This document shows, piece by piece, positions 25,903-33,791 of a stretch of 64,000 nt of DNA (position 1 is the stretch's first letter; the number at the start of each line of letters is the position of its first letter). Below the pieces are notes generated by a model. It was not told the DNA's origin. It ran no database searches and was given only the letters and a program-made list of their open reading frames with translations. The stretch comes from Aquabacter spiritensis. Lineage in GTDB: Bacteria; Pseudomonadota; Alphaproteobacteria; Rhizobiales; Xanthobacteraceae. Both the position numbers and the translations under genes were made by a program. Location of the stretch: assembly GCF_004346185.1 (NCBI RefSeq), contig NZ_SMAI01000001.1:124001-188000 (forward strand), written 5' to 3'.

Positions 25903-26310
25903 TCACAGCGCCGCAAAGCCGACCTCGCCCGCGCTCTCCAGCGTCAGGTCGAAGGTGACTTCGCGGTCGTGCTCGGCGGCGATTTCGAGGCCGGTGATCT
26001 GGAACGCACCGCTCACCGTGCCGAAATCCGGGATCAGCACTTGCCAGTCCTTCAGCACGCCGTCGAAGAAGGCGGCGCGCACCAGCGCGTCGGAGGCGGC
26101 GTCCTTGAACACCCCTGCCCCGGCGATGCTGGCGCGCTTCGGTCCGGCGCCGGCGAGCAGCTCGCGCCAGCGGCCGGCAGACTCCGCATGAGTCACGTCG
26201 ACGCTCTGCGCGTTGAAGGCGAGACGGCGCGTGCGCAGCCCCGCGACCGTGACGTAGGACGTGCCGTCATGGATCTTCAGCAGCAGGTCCTTGCCCTTCT
26301 GCGCGGCCAT
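25903..26310 (-). CDS. GTA major tail tube protein (g9-like)
   Basis: A 135-residue major tail protein (phage_tail_2 / TIGR02126-type) with QKGKDLLLKIHDG at the start, FNAQSVDVTHAESAGRWRELLAG in the middle and DREVTFDLTLESAGEV at the C-terminus. GGAGAAGG lies just upstream of the ATG at 26310. It polymerises into the tail tube. Confidence 0.93.
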   Translation of the reverse strand: MAAQKGKDLLLKIHDGTSYVTVAGLRTRRLAFNAQSVDVTHAESAGRWRELLAGAGPKRASIAGAGVFKDAASDALVRAAFFDGVLKDWQVLIPDFGTVSGAFQITGLEIAAEHDREVTFDLTLESAGEVGFAAL

Positions 26311-26335
26311 GGCCTTCTCCTCTCGATGGCGCCGC

Positions 26336-26740
26336 TCACAGCGGCTCGGTGACGGCGCGGAAACGCACCAGAGCGTGGTAGGTCCGCCCGTCGCCCTCGC
26401 GGCGCACTTCGGCGGTGGTGGCGCGCAGATTGGCGAGCCGGTGGCCCGCCAGCGCGAGCGGCGCGTCGTGCAGCGCCTCCTGGATCGCGGCGGCGAGCGC
26501 GAACGCCTCGCGCCGCCCCCCGGCCCGGGAGAAGGCATGGAGCGTGAGGCTCTGCTCGGTGCCGCCCTCGGTGGCAGTGGACCAGTCGGCGACGACCGCC
26601 TCGCCGAGGATGACGAAGGGAAAGGCGACGTCCGCGGGCGGCACGTCGTGGATCCGCACCGCGCCCGCGAGCGCGGCGAGCGGAGCGTCGGCGGCGAGCC
26701 GGTCGTGGATCGCCTGGCGCAAGGCGAGCGCGGCGCTCAT
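26336..26740 (-). CDS. GTA DUF3168 tail terminator-like protein (g8-like)
   Basis: A 134-residue protein with the DUF3168 pattern: ALRQAIHDRLAADAPLAALAG at the N-terminus, VPPADVAFPFVILGE in the middle and LHAFSRAGGRREAFALAAAIQ later. It is coupled to the gene before it by ATGA. The family forms the tail completion/terminator ring joining tail tube and head. Confidence 0.92.
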   Translation of the reverse strand: MSAALALRQAIHDRLAADAPLAALAGAVRIHDVPPADVAFPFVILGEAVVADWSTATEGGTEQSLTLHAFSRAGGRREAFALAAAIQEALHDAPLALAGHRLANLRATTAEVRREGDGRTYHALVRFRAVTEPL

Positions 26741-27018
26741 CGGCGGCGCCTCAGCGCTGCGAGGGCCGGCGCCAGCCATGGTGCGGCAGGCGTGGCATGG
26801 GTGCCGGTCTCGCGCGCCACGGCGGCGGGATCGGCGCTGCCGACGCGCAGGCGCGCGCCGACCGCCTGCCGCGTCACGGCGACCCCCGCGCGCGCGGCGG
26901 CGGCGGCGAGCGCATCGGCCGCTTCGGTGCGGGCGGCGGCGGACAGGCGGGGCGCGAGCGCCGCATCGAGGCGGCCGGCCAGCCCGTCGAGCCCGGTCGC
27001 GCGGGCGAAGATCCTCAT
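26737..27018 (-). CDS. Small HK97 gp10-like tail/head joining protein
   Basis: A 93-residue, Ala/Arg-rich protein lying between head-tail adaptor and DUF3168 genes, with ATGA overlaps on both sides. Its position and features (N-terminal helices, then GVAVTRQAVGARLRVGSADP) suggest an HK97-gp10-like neck protein. RcGTA itself has no separate gene annotated here, but related Hyphomicrobiales clusters may. The start at 27018 is fixed by the ATGA junction. Confidence 0.65.
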   Translation of the reverse strand: MRIFARATGLDGLAGRLDAALAPRLSAAARTEAADALAAAAARAGVAVTRQAVGARLRVGSADPAAVARETGTHATPAAPWLAPALAALRRRR

Positions 27019-27335
27019 GTCTGTTCCTCCAGGCAGCGGCAGCGGCTGATCCGGCCGCGCCCGTCCGGATCGGTGACGGCCTGGACCAGGAAGATCCGCG
27101 TCCCCAAAACCAGACGATCGCCGGGAGCGAGCGTATTCGGCGCGCGGACGCTGACACGCCAGCCGAGGGTCGCGATCGGGCGTTCCTGGGCGGGACCCGG
27201 ATCGGCCGAGAGCGGCGTCATCTCGCCCCAGAGGCGGTCGACGGTGAGCCAGGTGCGCTCCAGCCCGCCCATGCCGTCGGGCAATGTCACCGCGGTCTGG
27301 TGCTGGAGCGGATGGCGCAGCGCGGCGGCGGTCAC
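27015..27335 (-). CDS. GTA head-tail adaptor (g7-like)
   Basis: A 106-residue head-closure/adaptor protein of the SPP1 gp16 / HK97 gp7 type with the pattern LRHPLQHQTAVTLPDGMGG followed by WLTVDRLWGEMTPLS and GWRVSVRAPNTLAPGDRLVLG. It is coupled by ATGA to the preceding and following genes. Confidence 0.92.
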   Translation of the reverse strand: MTAAALRHPLQHQTAVTLPDGMGGLERTWLTVDRLWGEMTPLSADPGPAQERPIATLGWRVSVRAPNTLAPGDRLVLGTRIFLVQAVTDPDGRGRISRCRCLEEQT

Positions 27336-27892
27336 AGCCGCACCCGGGCATAGGGCGCGAGCAGCGCCGCGACGCCCGACGGAAGCGCATCGCCGCCCGC
27401 CTCGTCGCGCCGCTCGTAGAGATGCGCCGCGAACAGCCGCACCGCCTGGACGAGATCGGCGGGCACGGCCGCCGCCGCCGCGCCATAGCCGAGCGCCAGA
27501 TCGAGTTCGATGCCGCCGAGCGCCCGGTCGGGGCGCGGCATGCGCGGCGGATCGAAGGCGATCAGAGCGGGCGCGCGGTCGCCGCGCAGCGTGAACAGGT
27601 CGGGTGCGAGCGCCGACTCGCCGCCATCGGCATGGCGCAGCCGCGCGGCCAGGATCGCCTCGACCGGCGCGAGCGCCGGCACGAGGAGGCCGGCGGCCGG
27701 CCAGGAATCGAAGACGAAGCGCCAGGACTGGCGCAGCAGAATGCGCCCGGCGGCGCTCTCCACCATCTGCCGGGCAGTGGTGATCAGCAGCGCGAGGAGC
27801 CCGTCCTCCGCGTCATGAGTGACGCGCAGAAAGGCCTTGAGATCGGCAGGCGTCAGCGGCTCGGCCGCGGGACCGGCGAGAAGATGCGGCAT
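27332..27892 (-). CDS. GTA head-tail connector (g6-like, DUF-type phiE125 gp8)
   Basis: A 186-residue connector. LTPADLKAFLRVTHDAEDGLLALLITTARQMVE is the phiE125 gp8/HK97 gp6 signature; the C-terminus has IELDLALGYGAAAAAVPADL and LFAAHLYERRDEAGG. The ATG at 27892 gives the proper N-terminus, while the frame runs on upstream through the antisense of the protease gene. It lies at the left border of the protease/transglycosylase insert. Confidence 0.93.
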   Translation of the reverse strand: MPHLLAGPAAEPLTPADLKAFLRVTHDAEDGLLALLITTARQMVESAAGRILLRQSWRFVFDSWPAAGLLVPALAPVEAILAARLRHADGGESALAPDLFTLRGDRAPALIAFDPPRMPRPDRALGGIELDLALGYGAAAAAVPADLVQAVRLFAAHLYERRDEAGGDALPSGVAALLAPYARVRL

Positions 27893-28001
27893 GGGATGTT
27901 CCGTCGAACGAGGGCGGGACCGGCCAAAGCCGGGGTCGTGGCGGCGGTGGTCGGCGAGGCGCGAATTGACGGACCGGCCGGCGCGCGCGAGAAAGCGGAC
28001 G

Positions 28002-28778
28002 ATGATCGCCTCGCCTCTCTCCCGCGCCGGATGCCGGCTGCGCCGCGCCACCGCCGGACTGCTCTGCGCCGCGGGGCTCCTCGCGGCATCCCCGGCGGCC
28101 GCCATTGTCGGCGGCGGCGGCGCGCCGGCCGAGGTGGCCGCGCATACCGTGATGATCGTCTCGACGCGCGGGGCCTCGTGCACGGGCACGGTGCTGGCGC
28201 GCGACCTGCTTCTGACAGCCGCCCATTGCGTCGGACCCAAGGGCGACTATGCCGTTGCTCTGGTGGATCGCGGCGCGCCGGAACTCATCCCGGCGACGCG
28301 GGTCGCGCTGCATCCCGGCTTCGACAGCGCGCAGTTCCGCACCCGCCGGCCGACGCCCGACCTCGCTCTGGTGAAACTCGCCGCGCCCCTGCCGGCGCGC
28401 TTCCGGCCGGCGCCGCTCGCTTTGGACGCCGCGCTGCCGCCACGCGGCGCCGGCTTTCTCGTCGCCGGCTACGGCATGAGCGCGGACGGCGACGAAGCTT
28501 CGGCCGGCACGCTGCGCGCCGTGTCGCTTGCCTCGGTCGGCACGACCGGGGGGATCATGGTGCGCCTCTCGCCGGCGGCGGGGCTGGCGGGCGCCTGTAC
28601 CGGGGACAGCGGCGGCCCCGCTTTCCAAAACGGGCGGGTGGTCGGCGTCGTCGGCTGGGTCACGGCGCCCAACGGCGTGCGCGGCTGCGGCGGCGTCACC
28701 GGCGTCACGCTGGTCGGCCTGCAGCGGGACTGGATCGCCACCGCCGCCCGCACCCTCGGCAGCCCGATCGCCGAATGA
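28002..28778 (+). CDS. Secreted trypsin-like serine protease
   Basis: A 258-residue S1-family protease. A signal peptide of about 33 residues ends at PAAA, followed by IVGGGGAP, the classic activation-type new N-terminus. The triad is intact: His75 (TAAHC), Asp120 (DLALVKL) and Ser203 (GDSGGPAF). The start at 28002 gives the signal peptide; the upstream frame is antisense to the connector gene. Its stop overlaps the next gene's start by 4 bases (ATGA). It lies on the strand opposite to the GTA genes, between connector and capsid genes. Probable role: secreted or periplasmic proteolysis; any role in GTA release is speculation. Confidence 0.9.
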   Translation: MIASPLSRAGCRLRRATAGLLCAAGLLAASPAAAIVGGGGAPAEVAAHTVMIVSTRGASCTGTVLARDLLLTAAHCVGPKGDYAVALVDRGAPELIPATRVALHPGFDSAQFRTRRPTPDLALVKLAAPLPARFRPAPLALDAALPPRGAGFLVAGYGMSADGDEASAGTLRAVSLASVGTTGGIMVRLSPAAGLAGACTGDSGGPAFQNGRVVGVVGWVTAPNGVRGCGGVTGVTLVGLQRDWIATAARTLGSPIAE

Positions 28779-29674
28779 GCGGGCGCACGATGCCGCGCCG
28801 CTCCGCGCTCTGCGCCCTGTCGCTTCTGTTTGCTCTGGCCGCGCCCCCGCTGGCCGCGCAGACGCGCGGCGAGAGCGTCGACGCTGCACTCTGCCGGATC
28901 ATCGCGGCTGCCGCGCGCGGCGCCGATCTCCCGGAAGATTTCCTCACCCGCCTGATCTGGCGGGAAAGCACCTTCCGTCCCCATGTGGTGAGCCCGAAGG
29001 GCGCCCGGGGCATCGCCCAGTTCATGCCGGGAACGGCGGCGGAGCGCGGCCTCGCCGATCCGTTCGACCCGGAAACCGCTTTGCCGGCCGCCGCGCATCT
29101 GCTGAAGGAACTGCGGACGCGGTTCGGCAATCTCGGGCTCGCGGCGGCAGCCTATAATGCCGGGCCGGGACGGGTCGAGGGCTTCCTCGCGGGCCGCTCC
29201 GGCCTGCCGGGCGAGACCCGCTTCTATGTGCGGGCGATCACCGGCCGCAGCGCTGAGGAGTGGGCCGGGGACCGGACAAAGCCGGGCGCCGGCACAGCCG
29301 CGCCGGACGCTTCGGGCGTGGACCGGCCGCAGCCGGAAGCGCCCCCCGCCGACTGCCCGACGATCGTGGCGGCACTGCGCCGCGGCGCGCCCGCCGGGGA
29401 AGCTGCGCGCGGGGCGGATTTCGCGCCCTGGGGCGTGCAGGTGGCGGGCGCCTTCTCCAAAAACGCCGCGCTTGAAGCCTATCGCCGTGCGGGGGTGCGG
29501 ATCGCCGGCCTCGTCGGCGACAGCACGCCGATGATCATCGGCACCCGGCTCGCCGGCCGGGGGCCGCGCCCCTTCTACCGCGTCCGCCTCCCGGCCGAGA
29601 CGCGGTCGGCGGCGAACGCCCTGTGCCAGCGGATCCGCGCGGCCGGAGGCGCCTGCATCGTGCTGGCGAACTGA
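28775..29674 (+). CDS. Lytic transglycosylase with C-terminal SPOR domain
   Basis: A 299-residue exported cell-wall enzyme. Signal peptide to about residue 29 (LAAPPLAAQ). SLT domain about 35-160 with catalytic Glu64 (LIWRESTFRP), then KGARGIAQFMPGTA and AAYNAGPGRVEGF. A linker follows and the last 80 residues (WGVQVAGAFSKNAALEAYRR ... FYRVRLPAE) look like a SPOR domain, which binds denuded septal glycan. It is coupled to the protease by ATGA. Normal chromosomal role would be cell division or wall turnover; in this place it could also help particle release. Confidence 0.9.
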   Translation: MSGRTMPRRSALCALSLLFALAAPPLAAQTRGESVDAALCRIIAAAARGADLPEDFLTRLIWRESTFRPHVVSPKGARGIAQFMPGTAAERGLADPFDPETALPAAAHLLKELRTRFGNLGLAAAAYNAGPGRVEGFLAGRSGLPGETRFYVRAITGRSAEEWAGDRTKPGAGTAAPDASGVDRPQPEAPPADCPTIVAALRRGAPAGEAARGADFAPWGVQVAGAFSKNAALEAYRRAGVRIAGLVGDSTPMIIGTRLAGRGPRPFYRVRLPAETRSAANALCQRIRAAGGACIVLAN

Positions 29675-29720
29675 CGCCCAGCCGAGTGCGTCCGGTGCGC
29701 GGATGCCGGCGCCCGCCCCC

Positions 29721-30977
29721 TTACGTCGCCGCGAACTTCAGCAGCTTCGCCGCGTCGAAATCCTGAATCCCGCCGCCGACCCGCTTGGTGGTGTAGAACA
29801 GCACATAGGGCTTGGCGGAATAGGGATCGCGCAGCACCCGCACGCCGGCCCGGTCGACCACCAGATAGAAGCGGCGGAAATCGCCGAAGGCGATCGGGAA
29901 GGCGCCGTCGGCGATGTCGGGCATGTCCTCGCTCTCGACCACCGGGAAGCCCATCAGGCTCGCCGGCTGGCCGATGCCGGCCGGCGGGGTCCAGAGATAG
30001 GCGCCGGCTTCGTCCTTCAGCTTGCGCACCGCCGCCTGGGTGCGGCGGTTCATCACGAACACCGCATTCTGGCGGTAGCCGCCCTTCAGCGCATAAACGA
30101 GGTCGACCAGCGCGTCGGAGGGACTGGTGGCGTCGAAGCCGCCCGGCGTGCCGGTCGCGACATAGCCGACCTTGTCCCACGCCCAGGCGCTTTCGGCCAC
30201 CTTGGTATAAGCGAGGAACCCCTTGGGCTTGGCGCTGCCGTCGCCGGAGACGAAGGCGGCGCTCTCCTGCTCGGCGAAGGCGGCGTCGACCTCGGTGGCG
30301 ATCCATTCTTCGAGATTGACCAGAGCGTCGTCGAGCAGCGCCTGGGTCGCCGCCGGCATGGCGTAGAGTTCCATCGCCGGGAAGGCGAGTTCGGCGAGGA
30401 CCGGGCTGTCGGTCTGCGGCCGGGCGGCGGTCTCGGCGGCCCAGCCGGTGGCCGGGCCGGTCTTCATGAAGGGCTTGCGATAGGTCCCCGCGCCGATCGT
30501 GCGGACCGAGGCGATGGCGCGGATCGGCGAGAGGACGGCGAGCCGGCGGCCGATCTCGGCCTCGATCTCGGGCGGCACCAGATAGCCGCCGTCGGCGCCG
30601 CTGCCGGCGGACAGAGCCTTCGCCTCCAGCGCCTTCAGCCCGAGGGCTTCGCCATGGCGGACATAGCCCGAAAAGGCCTCCACATGGGCGTCCGGCGCAC
30701 CGCGCGGCGGCCCGCCGAGGCCCGGCCGCAACGCCTTGGCGAGCACCCCGTCGAGCCGCGCCTTCTGGGCGTCGAGCGCGGCGTCGAGCCGGGCGAGCTT
30801 GTCCTCGATCAACGGGTCGGCGACGCCGCGCCGCTCGATCTCGCCGAGCCGGTGGTCGTTGGTGCGCCGATAGGTCTCGAACGCGACCAGCAAATCGTCA
30901 TGGAGCGAGACGTCATGGAGCGAGACGTCGCCCGGCGCGATCACCTTGGTCTCGGGGGCTGCGGAAGGCTGGGTCAT
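29721..30977 (-). CDS. GTA major capsid protein (g5-like, HK97 fold)
   Basis: A 418-residue HK97-type capsid protein. The N-terminal delta/scaffold-like coiled part (about 1-110) is expected to be removed by the protease. The mature domain starts near SAGSGADGGYLVPPEIEAEI, the typical cleavage area. AAGGA lies upstream of the ATG at 30977, which overlaps the protease gene's end by 65 bp. Codons 19-23 are a 15-bp in-frame tandem duplication (VSLHD twice). Confidence 0.95.
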   Translation of the reverse strand: MTQPSAAPETKVIAPGDVSLHDVSLHDDLLVAFETYRRTNDHRLGEIERRGVADPLIEDKLARLDAALDAQKARLDGVLAKALRPGLGGPPRGAPDAHVEAFSGYVRHGEALGLKALEAKALSAGSGADGGYLVPPEIEAEIGRRLAVLSPIRAIASVRTIGAGTYRKPFMKTGPATGWAAETAARPQTDSPVLAELAFPAMELYAMPAATQALLDDALVNLEEWIATEVDAAFAEQESAAFVSGDGSAKPKGFLAYTKVAESAWAWDKVGYVATGTPGGFDATSPSDALVDLVYALKGGYRQNAVFVMNRRTQAAVRKLKDEAGAYLWTPPAGIGQPASLMGFPVVESEDMPDIADGAFPIAFGDFRRFYLVVDRAGVRVLRDPYSAKPYVLFYTTKRVGGGIQDFDAAKLLKFAAT

Positions 30978-31458
30978 GGGGGGTCCTTGAAGTGGGGGAA
31001 GGGCTCGGGACGAGGGCGGAGAAGGCCGGCGCGATGCGGGCGTCGGGCTGCATCGGGAAGGTCACGATCGACACTTCCCAAAGGTCGATGCGCAGCAGCC
31101 GGCGCACCCGGCTGCGCGGATCGGTGCGGGCCTGGACCGCCTTGAAGCCGATCGACAGGCCGTCGAGCGCGCCGTCGCGCACCAGACTCATCACCTCGCG
31201 GCCGCGCGTGACGTCGAGCAGCAGCCGGCCGCGCACATAGAGCCCGCGGCCGTCCTCGGCGAGGTGGGTCCACACGCCGATCGGCTCGGCGGGGTCGTGC
31301 TGGTAGAGCAGGCGCACGCCGGCGGCGCCGCGCGCCGCGAGGCTGGCCGAAAAGGCGCCGCGCGCCACCACGTCGCGCCCGAGATCGACGGTCTCGAAGA
31401 GGCAGGCATAGCCCTCGATCCGGCCGTCCTGGGCGCCGGAAAAGCCGGCGAGCGCCAT
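30913..31458 (-). CDS. GTA prohead protease (g4-like, HK97 family)
   Basis: A 181-residue prohead serine protease that cuts capsid subunits during maturation. Motifs: RIEGYACLFETVDLGRDVV, then VRLLYQHDPAEPIGVW with the catalytic His in QHDP, and DGLSIGFKA with the catalytic Ser. It is coupled by ATGA to the upstream small gene. The C-terminal 21 residues overlap the capsid start. Confidence 0.95.
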   Translation of the reverse strand: MALAGFSGAQDGRIEGYACLFETVDLGRDVVARGAFSASLAARGAAGVRLLYQHDPAEPIGVWTHLAEDGRGLYVRGRLLLDVTRGREVMSLVRDGALDGLSIGFKAVQARTDPRSRVRRLLRIDLWEVSIVTFPMQPDARIAPAFSALVPSPSPTSRTPHDPAFRSPRDQGDRAGRRLAP

Positions 31459-31679
31459 CAGCGGCCCTTCCCTTCGGGGGCGCGGGGGCGGCGGCGGAGC
31501 GAGCGGTCCTTGACCCGCTCCAGGCGCTCGAGGGTCGCCACGAAATCGCGGAACACGCCGCCCGCCTGCGGCGCGGGGGCGGCCGCCCGGCCACGCGGGA
31601 CGGAAGGCCCGAGCGCGCGGATGCGCGGCGCGGGCGCCTTCTGGAACGGGGCACGCATGCCTTCTCTCCCTCGGAACAT
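31458..31679 (-). CDS. Small Arg-rich protein between portal and protease genes
   Basis: A 73-residue basic protein with a low-complexity N-terminus (many Pro, Ala, Arg) and a short conserved-looking helix (VFRDFVATLERLERVKDRSL). The ATG follows the g3.5-like stop by 1 bp and its own stop overlaps the protease start (ATGA), so it is surely translated with the operon. Not recognised; might be a scaffold or packaging helper. Confidence 0.55.
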   Translation of the reverse strand: MFRGREGMRAPFQKAPAPRIRALGPSVPRGRAAAPAPQAGGVFRDFVATLERLERVKDRSLRRRPRAPEGKGR

Positions 31680-31680
31680 G

Positions 31681-31866
31681 TCAGTCGAAGCGGTTGCGCG
31701 CGTTGAAGCGGGCCAGTTCGCGCACGAAATCGTCGAGCCGCTCGGTGGCCCGGCCGAGCGCCGCCTGGGCGCGCAGCGCGACGATCGAGGCGCTCGCCGC
31801 CCAGAGCAGCAGCGCGAGATGGGCGAGGTCGCCGCGCTCGGCGAAGATGCGGATCAGCGCGTCCAT
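31681..31866 (-). CDS. GTA small membrane-type protein (g3.5-like)
   Basis: A 61-residue protein: hydrophobic segment LAHLALLLWAASASIVALRA at 14-33, then an amphipathic helix (LGRATERLDDFVRELARFNAR). RcGTA has a small gene 3.5 in the same place between portal and protease; homology is inferred from position and size. It is coupled to the portal gene by ATGA. Confidence 0.65.
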   Translation of the reverse strand: MDALIRIFAERGDLAHLALLLWAASASIVALRAQAALGRATERLDDFVRELARFNARNRFD

Positions 31867-33029
31867 CACCGCGCCCCGTAGCCGACGGCGGCGCGCTTCT
31901 CGTCCTCGCTGAGGAAATCGGCGGCGGTGACGCGCGCCCACAGCGCCGAGCGCTCCAGCGCCAGCGCCTCGATCTGGTCGAGGTCGGGCACCAAAGAGAG
32001 GTTGCCGCCATAGGCCGGGGCGAGCCAGCCGCACAGCGCGTCGGCGATCCGCCGGACCATCGGGATCACGGTGAGCCGCCACAGCGCGCGGTTGGCCTCG
32101 GCATAATTGGCATAAGTGGTGTCGCCGGGGATCGAGAGCAGCATCGGCGGCACGCCGAGCGCCAGGGCGATCTCGCGCGCCGCGCCGTTGCGCGCCGCCT
32201 CGAAATCCATGTCCTTGGGCGACAGCGCGAGCGGCTTCCAGTCGAGCCCGCCTTCCAGCAGAAGCGGCCGCCCGGCATTGGCCGCGCCCTGGAAGCTCGC
32301 CTCCAACTCGCCCTTCAGCCGCTCGAACTGGTCGTCCGAGAGCGTGCCCGCGCCGCCATAGATCAGCGCGCCGGAGGGCCGGGCGGCATTGTCGATCAGC
32401 GCCTTGTTCCAGGCGCCGGAGGAATTGTGCAGATCGAGCGCCTGGGCGGCGGCTTCGAGCGGCGGGAAGCCGTAATGGTCGTCGAGCGGGTTGAAGGCGG
32501 CGAGGTGCAGGATCGCCGGCACCCCTTCGCCCTGGGCAATGCGCACGGTGCGGCCGTCGAGCGTATAGTCGAACGCCTCCGGCCAGCCGTCCGCGCCGGG
32601 CACCACTTTGACCCGGTCGGGGCGCAGAACGTGCAGTTCGCGCGGCACCCCGTCGAGCGCCACCATCTCCAGATAGGCATTGCCGGCCACCAGCATGTGG
32701 CCGCAGATCGCCTCGAGGAAATCCGCCTGGCGCAGGCGCGGATTGGGCCGCGCCAGCAGATCGAGCAGCGGATGGCGGTCGATCTCGCGGCCGGCCTCGG
32801 CGAGCAGGAACGGCACCGCGCCCGCCGCCTCCGCCACCAGGCGCACGGCGCGATAGGCGATGGCGTTGCGGGCATAGCCCTCGCGCGCCAGCGAGGCATA
32901 GTCGCGCGGCGTCCAGCGCGGCCGGCCCTGGGCGAGCAGCGCGACCAGCGGCGCGGTGCGGCTCGCCTTCAGCTCGGCGGGACGCGGCCGGAACGGCGCC
33001 AGGAACGGCGCCAGCAGGTAGGACAGCAT
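31866..33029 (-). CDS. GTA portal protein (g3-like, HK97 family)
   Basis: A 387-residue portal protein that forms the DNA gate in the capsid vertex. Marker stretches: AIAYRAVRLVAEAAGAVPFL, then LVAGNAYLEMVALDGVPREL and FNPLDDHYGFPPLEAAAQAL; the latter part has LSIPGDTTYANYAEANRALW. The start at 33029 (MLSYLLAPF) fits the family; the upstream open frame runs under the plus-strand stress-like gene. It is the gene bordering the third insert. Confidence 0.95.
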   Translation of the reverse strand: MLSYLLAPFLAPFRPRPAELKASRTAPLVALLAQGRPRWTPRDYASLAREGYARNAIAYRAVRLVAEAAGAVPFLLAEAGREIDRHPLLDLLARPNPRLRQADFLEAICGHMLVAGNAYLEMVALDGVPRELHVLRPDRVKVVPGADGWPEAFDYTLDGRTVRIAQGEGVPAILHLAAFNPLDDHYGFPPLEAAAQALDLHNSSGAWNKALIDNAARPSGALIYGGAGTLSDDQFERLKGELEASFQGAANAGRPLLLEGGLDWKPLALSPKDMDFEAARNGAAREIALALGVPPMLLSIPGDTTYANYAEANRALWRLTVIPMVRRIADALCGWLAPAYGGNLSLVPDLDQIEALALERSALWARVTAADFLSEDEKRAAVGYGAR

Positions 33030-33139
33030 CGAAGGCTCCGCGGGATCGAGGGACGGCGCGGCCGGGCGCCGGAACGCCCGGGCGCCGGGGGCGTTGACCG
33101 GACAGGCGGCGACACGGCCGCACGACACGGGAGAAGCCG

Positions 33140-33733
33140 ATGACCACCACCCTCACCGCCCTCTACGACACGCGGGAGGCCGCGCTCGGCGCGGTGCGCG
33201 ACCTGAAGGTGGTCGGCCTCGAGGACACCGACATGTCCCTGATCGCGTCCGGCGATCCCGCGCCGGCCATGCCGCAGGGCGACGGCGACGTGCTGGTCGA
33301 GGCGGGCGCGGGCGCGGCGGTCGGCGCCGGGGTCGGCGGCACCGGCGGCCTGCTCGCCGGGCTCGGCCTGATCACGATCCCCGGGATCGGCCCGGTGCTC
33401 GCGGCCGGCTGGCTCGCCACCGCGGCGGCCGGCGCGGTCGCCGGGGCGGCGGTCGGCGGCGCCGCCGGCGGGCTGATCGGCGCGCTGGTGGCGGACGGCG
33501 TCGGCGAGGACGACGCCCATCTCTATGCCGAGGCGGTGCGCCGTGGCGGCACGCTGGTGATCGCCCGCGTGCCCAATCTGCGGCTCGAAGCGGCCCGCAC
33601 CGTGCTGGACGCACGCCGCGCGGTCGACCCCGCGACGCGCCGCGCCGCCTATCGCGACGAAGGCTGGACCGGCTTCGACCCGGACGCGCCGCGCCCCGCG
33701 CCGCGCGACACGCGGCCCGACCGTCCGGTCTGA
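33140..33733 (+). CDS. Glycine-zipper stress-type protein (general stress 17M-like)
   Basis: A 197-residue protein. The first 40 residues resemble the YflT/general-stress-protein-17M fold (LTALYDTREAALGAVRDLKVVGLEDTDMSLI). A long Gly/Ala zipper (about 55-120) with helix-packing GxxxG motifs looks membrane-inserting, and the C-terminus (RAAYRDEGWTGFDPDAP) is conserved in related chromosomal proteins I recall. It is on the plus strand and splits portal and large-terminase genes, which are adjacent in RcGTA. It has no known GTA role. Confidence 0.7.
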   Translation: MTTTLTALYDTREAALGAVRDLKVVGLEDTDMSLIASGDPAPAMPQGDGDVLVEAGAGAAVGAGVGGTGGLLAGLGLITIPGIGPVLAAGWLATAAAGAVAGAAVGGAAGGLIGALVADGVGEDDAHLYAEAVRRGGTLVIARVPNLRLEAARTVLDARRAVDPATRRAAYRDEGWTGFDPDAPRPAPRDTRPDRPV

Positions 33734-33791
33734 CGCGGATCGGCCGCGCGGGCCGCGCCCGCGCGCAATGGTGACAGGCCGCGCGAAGCGC

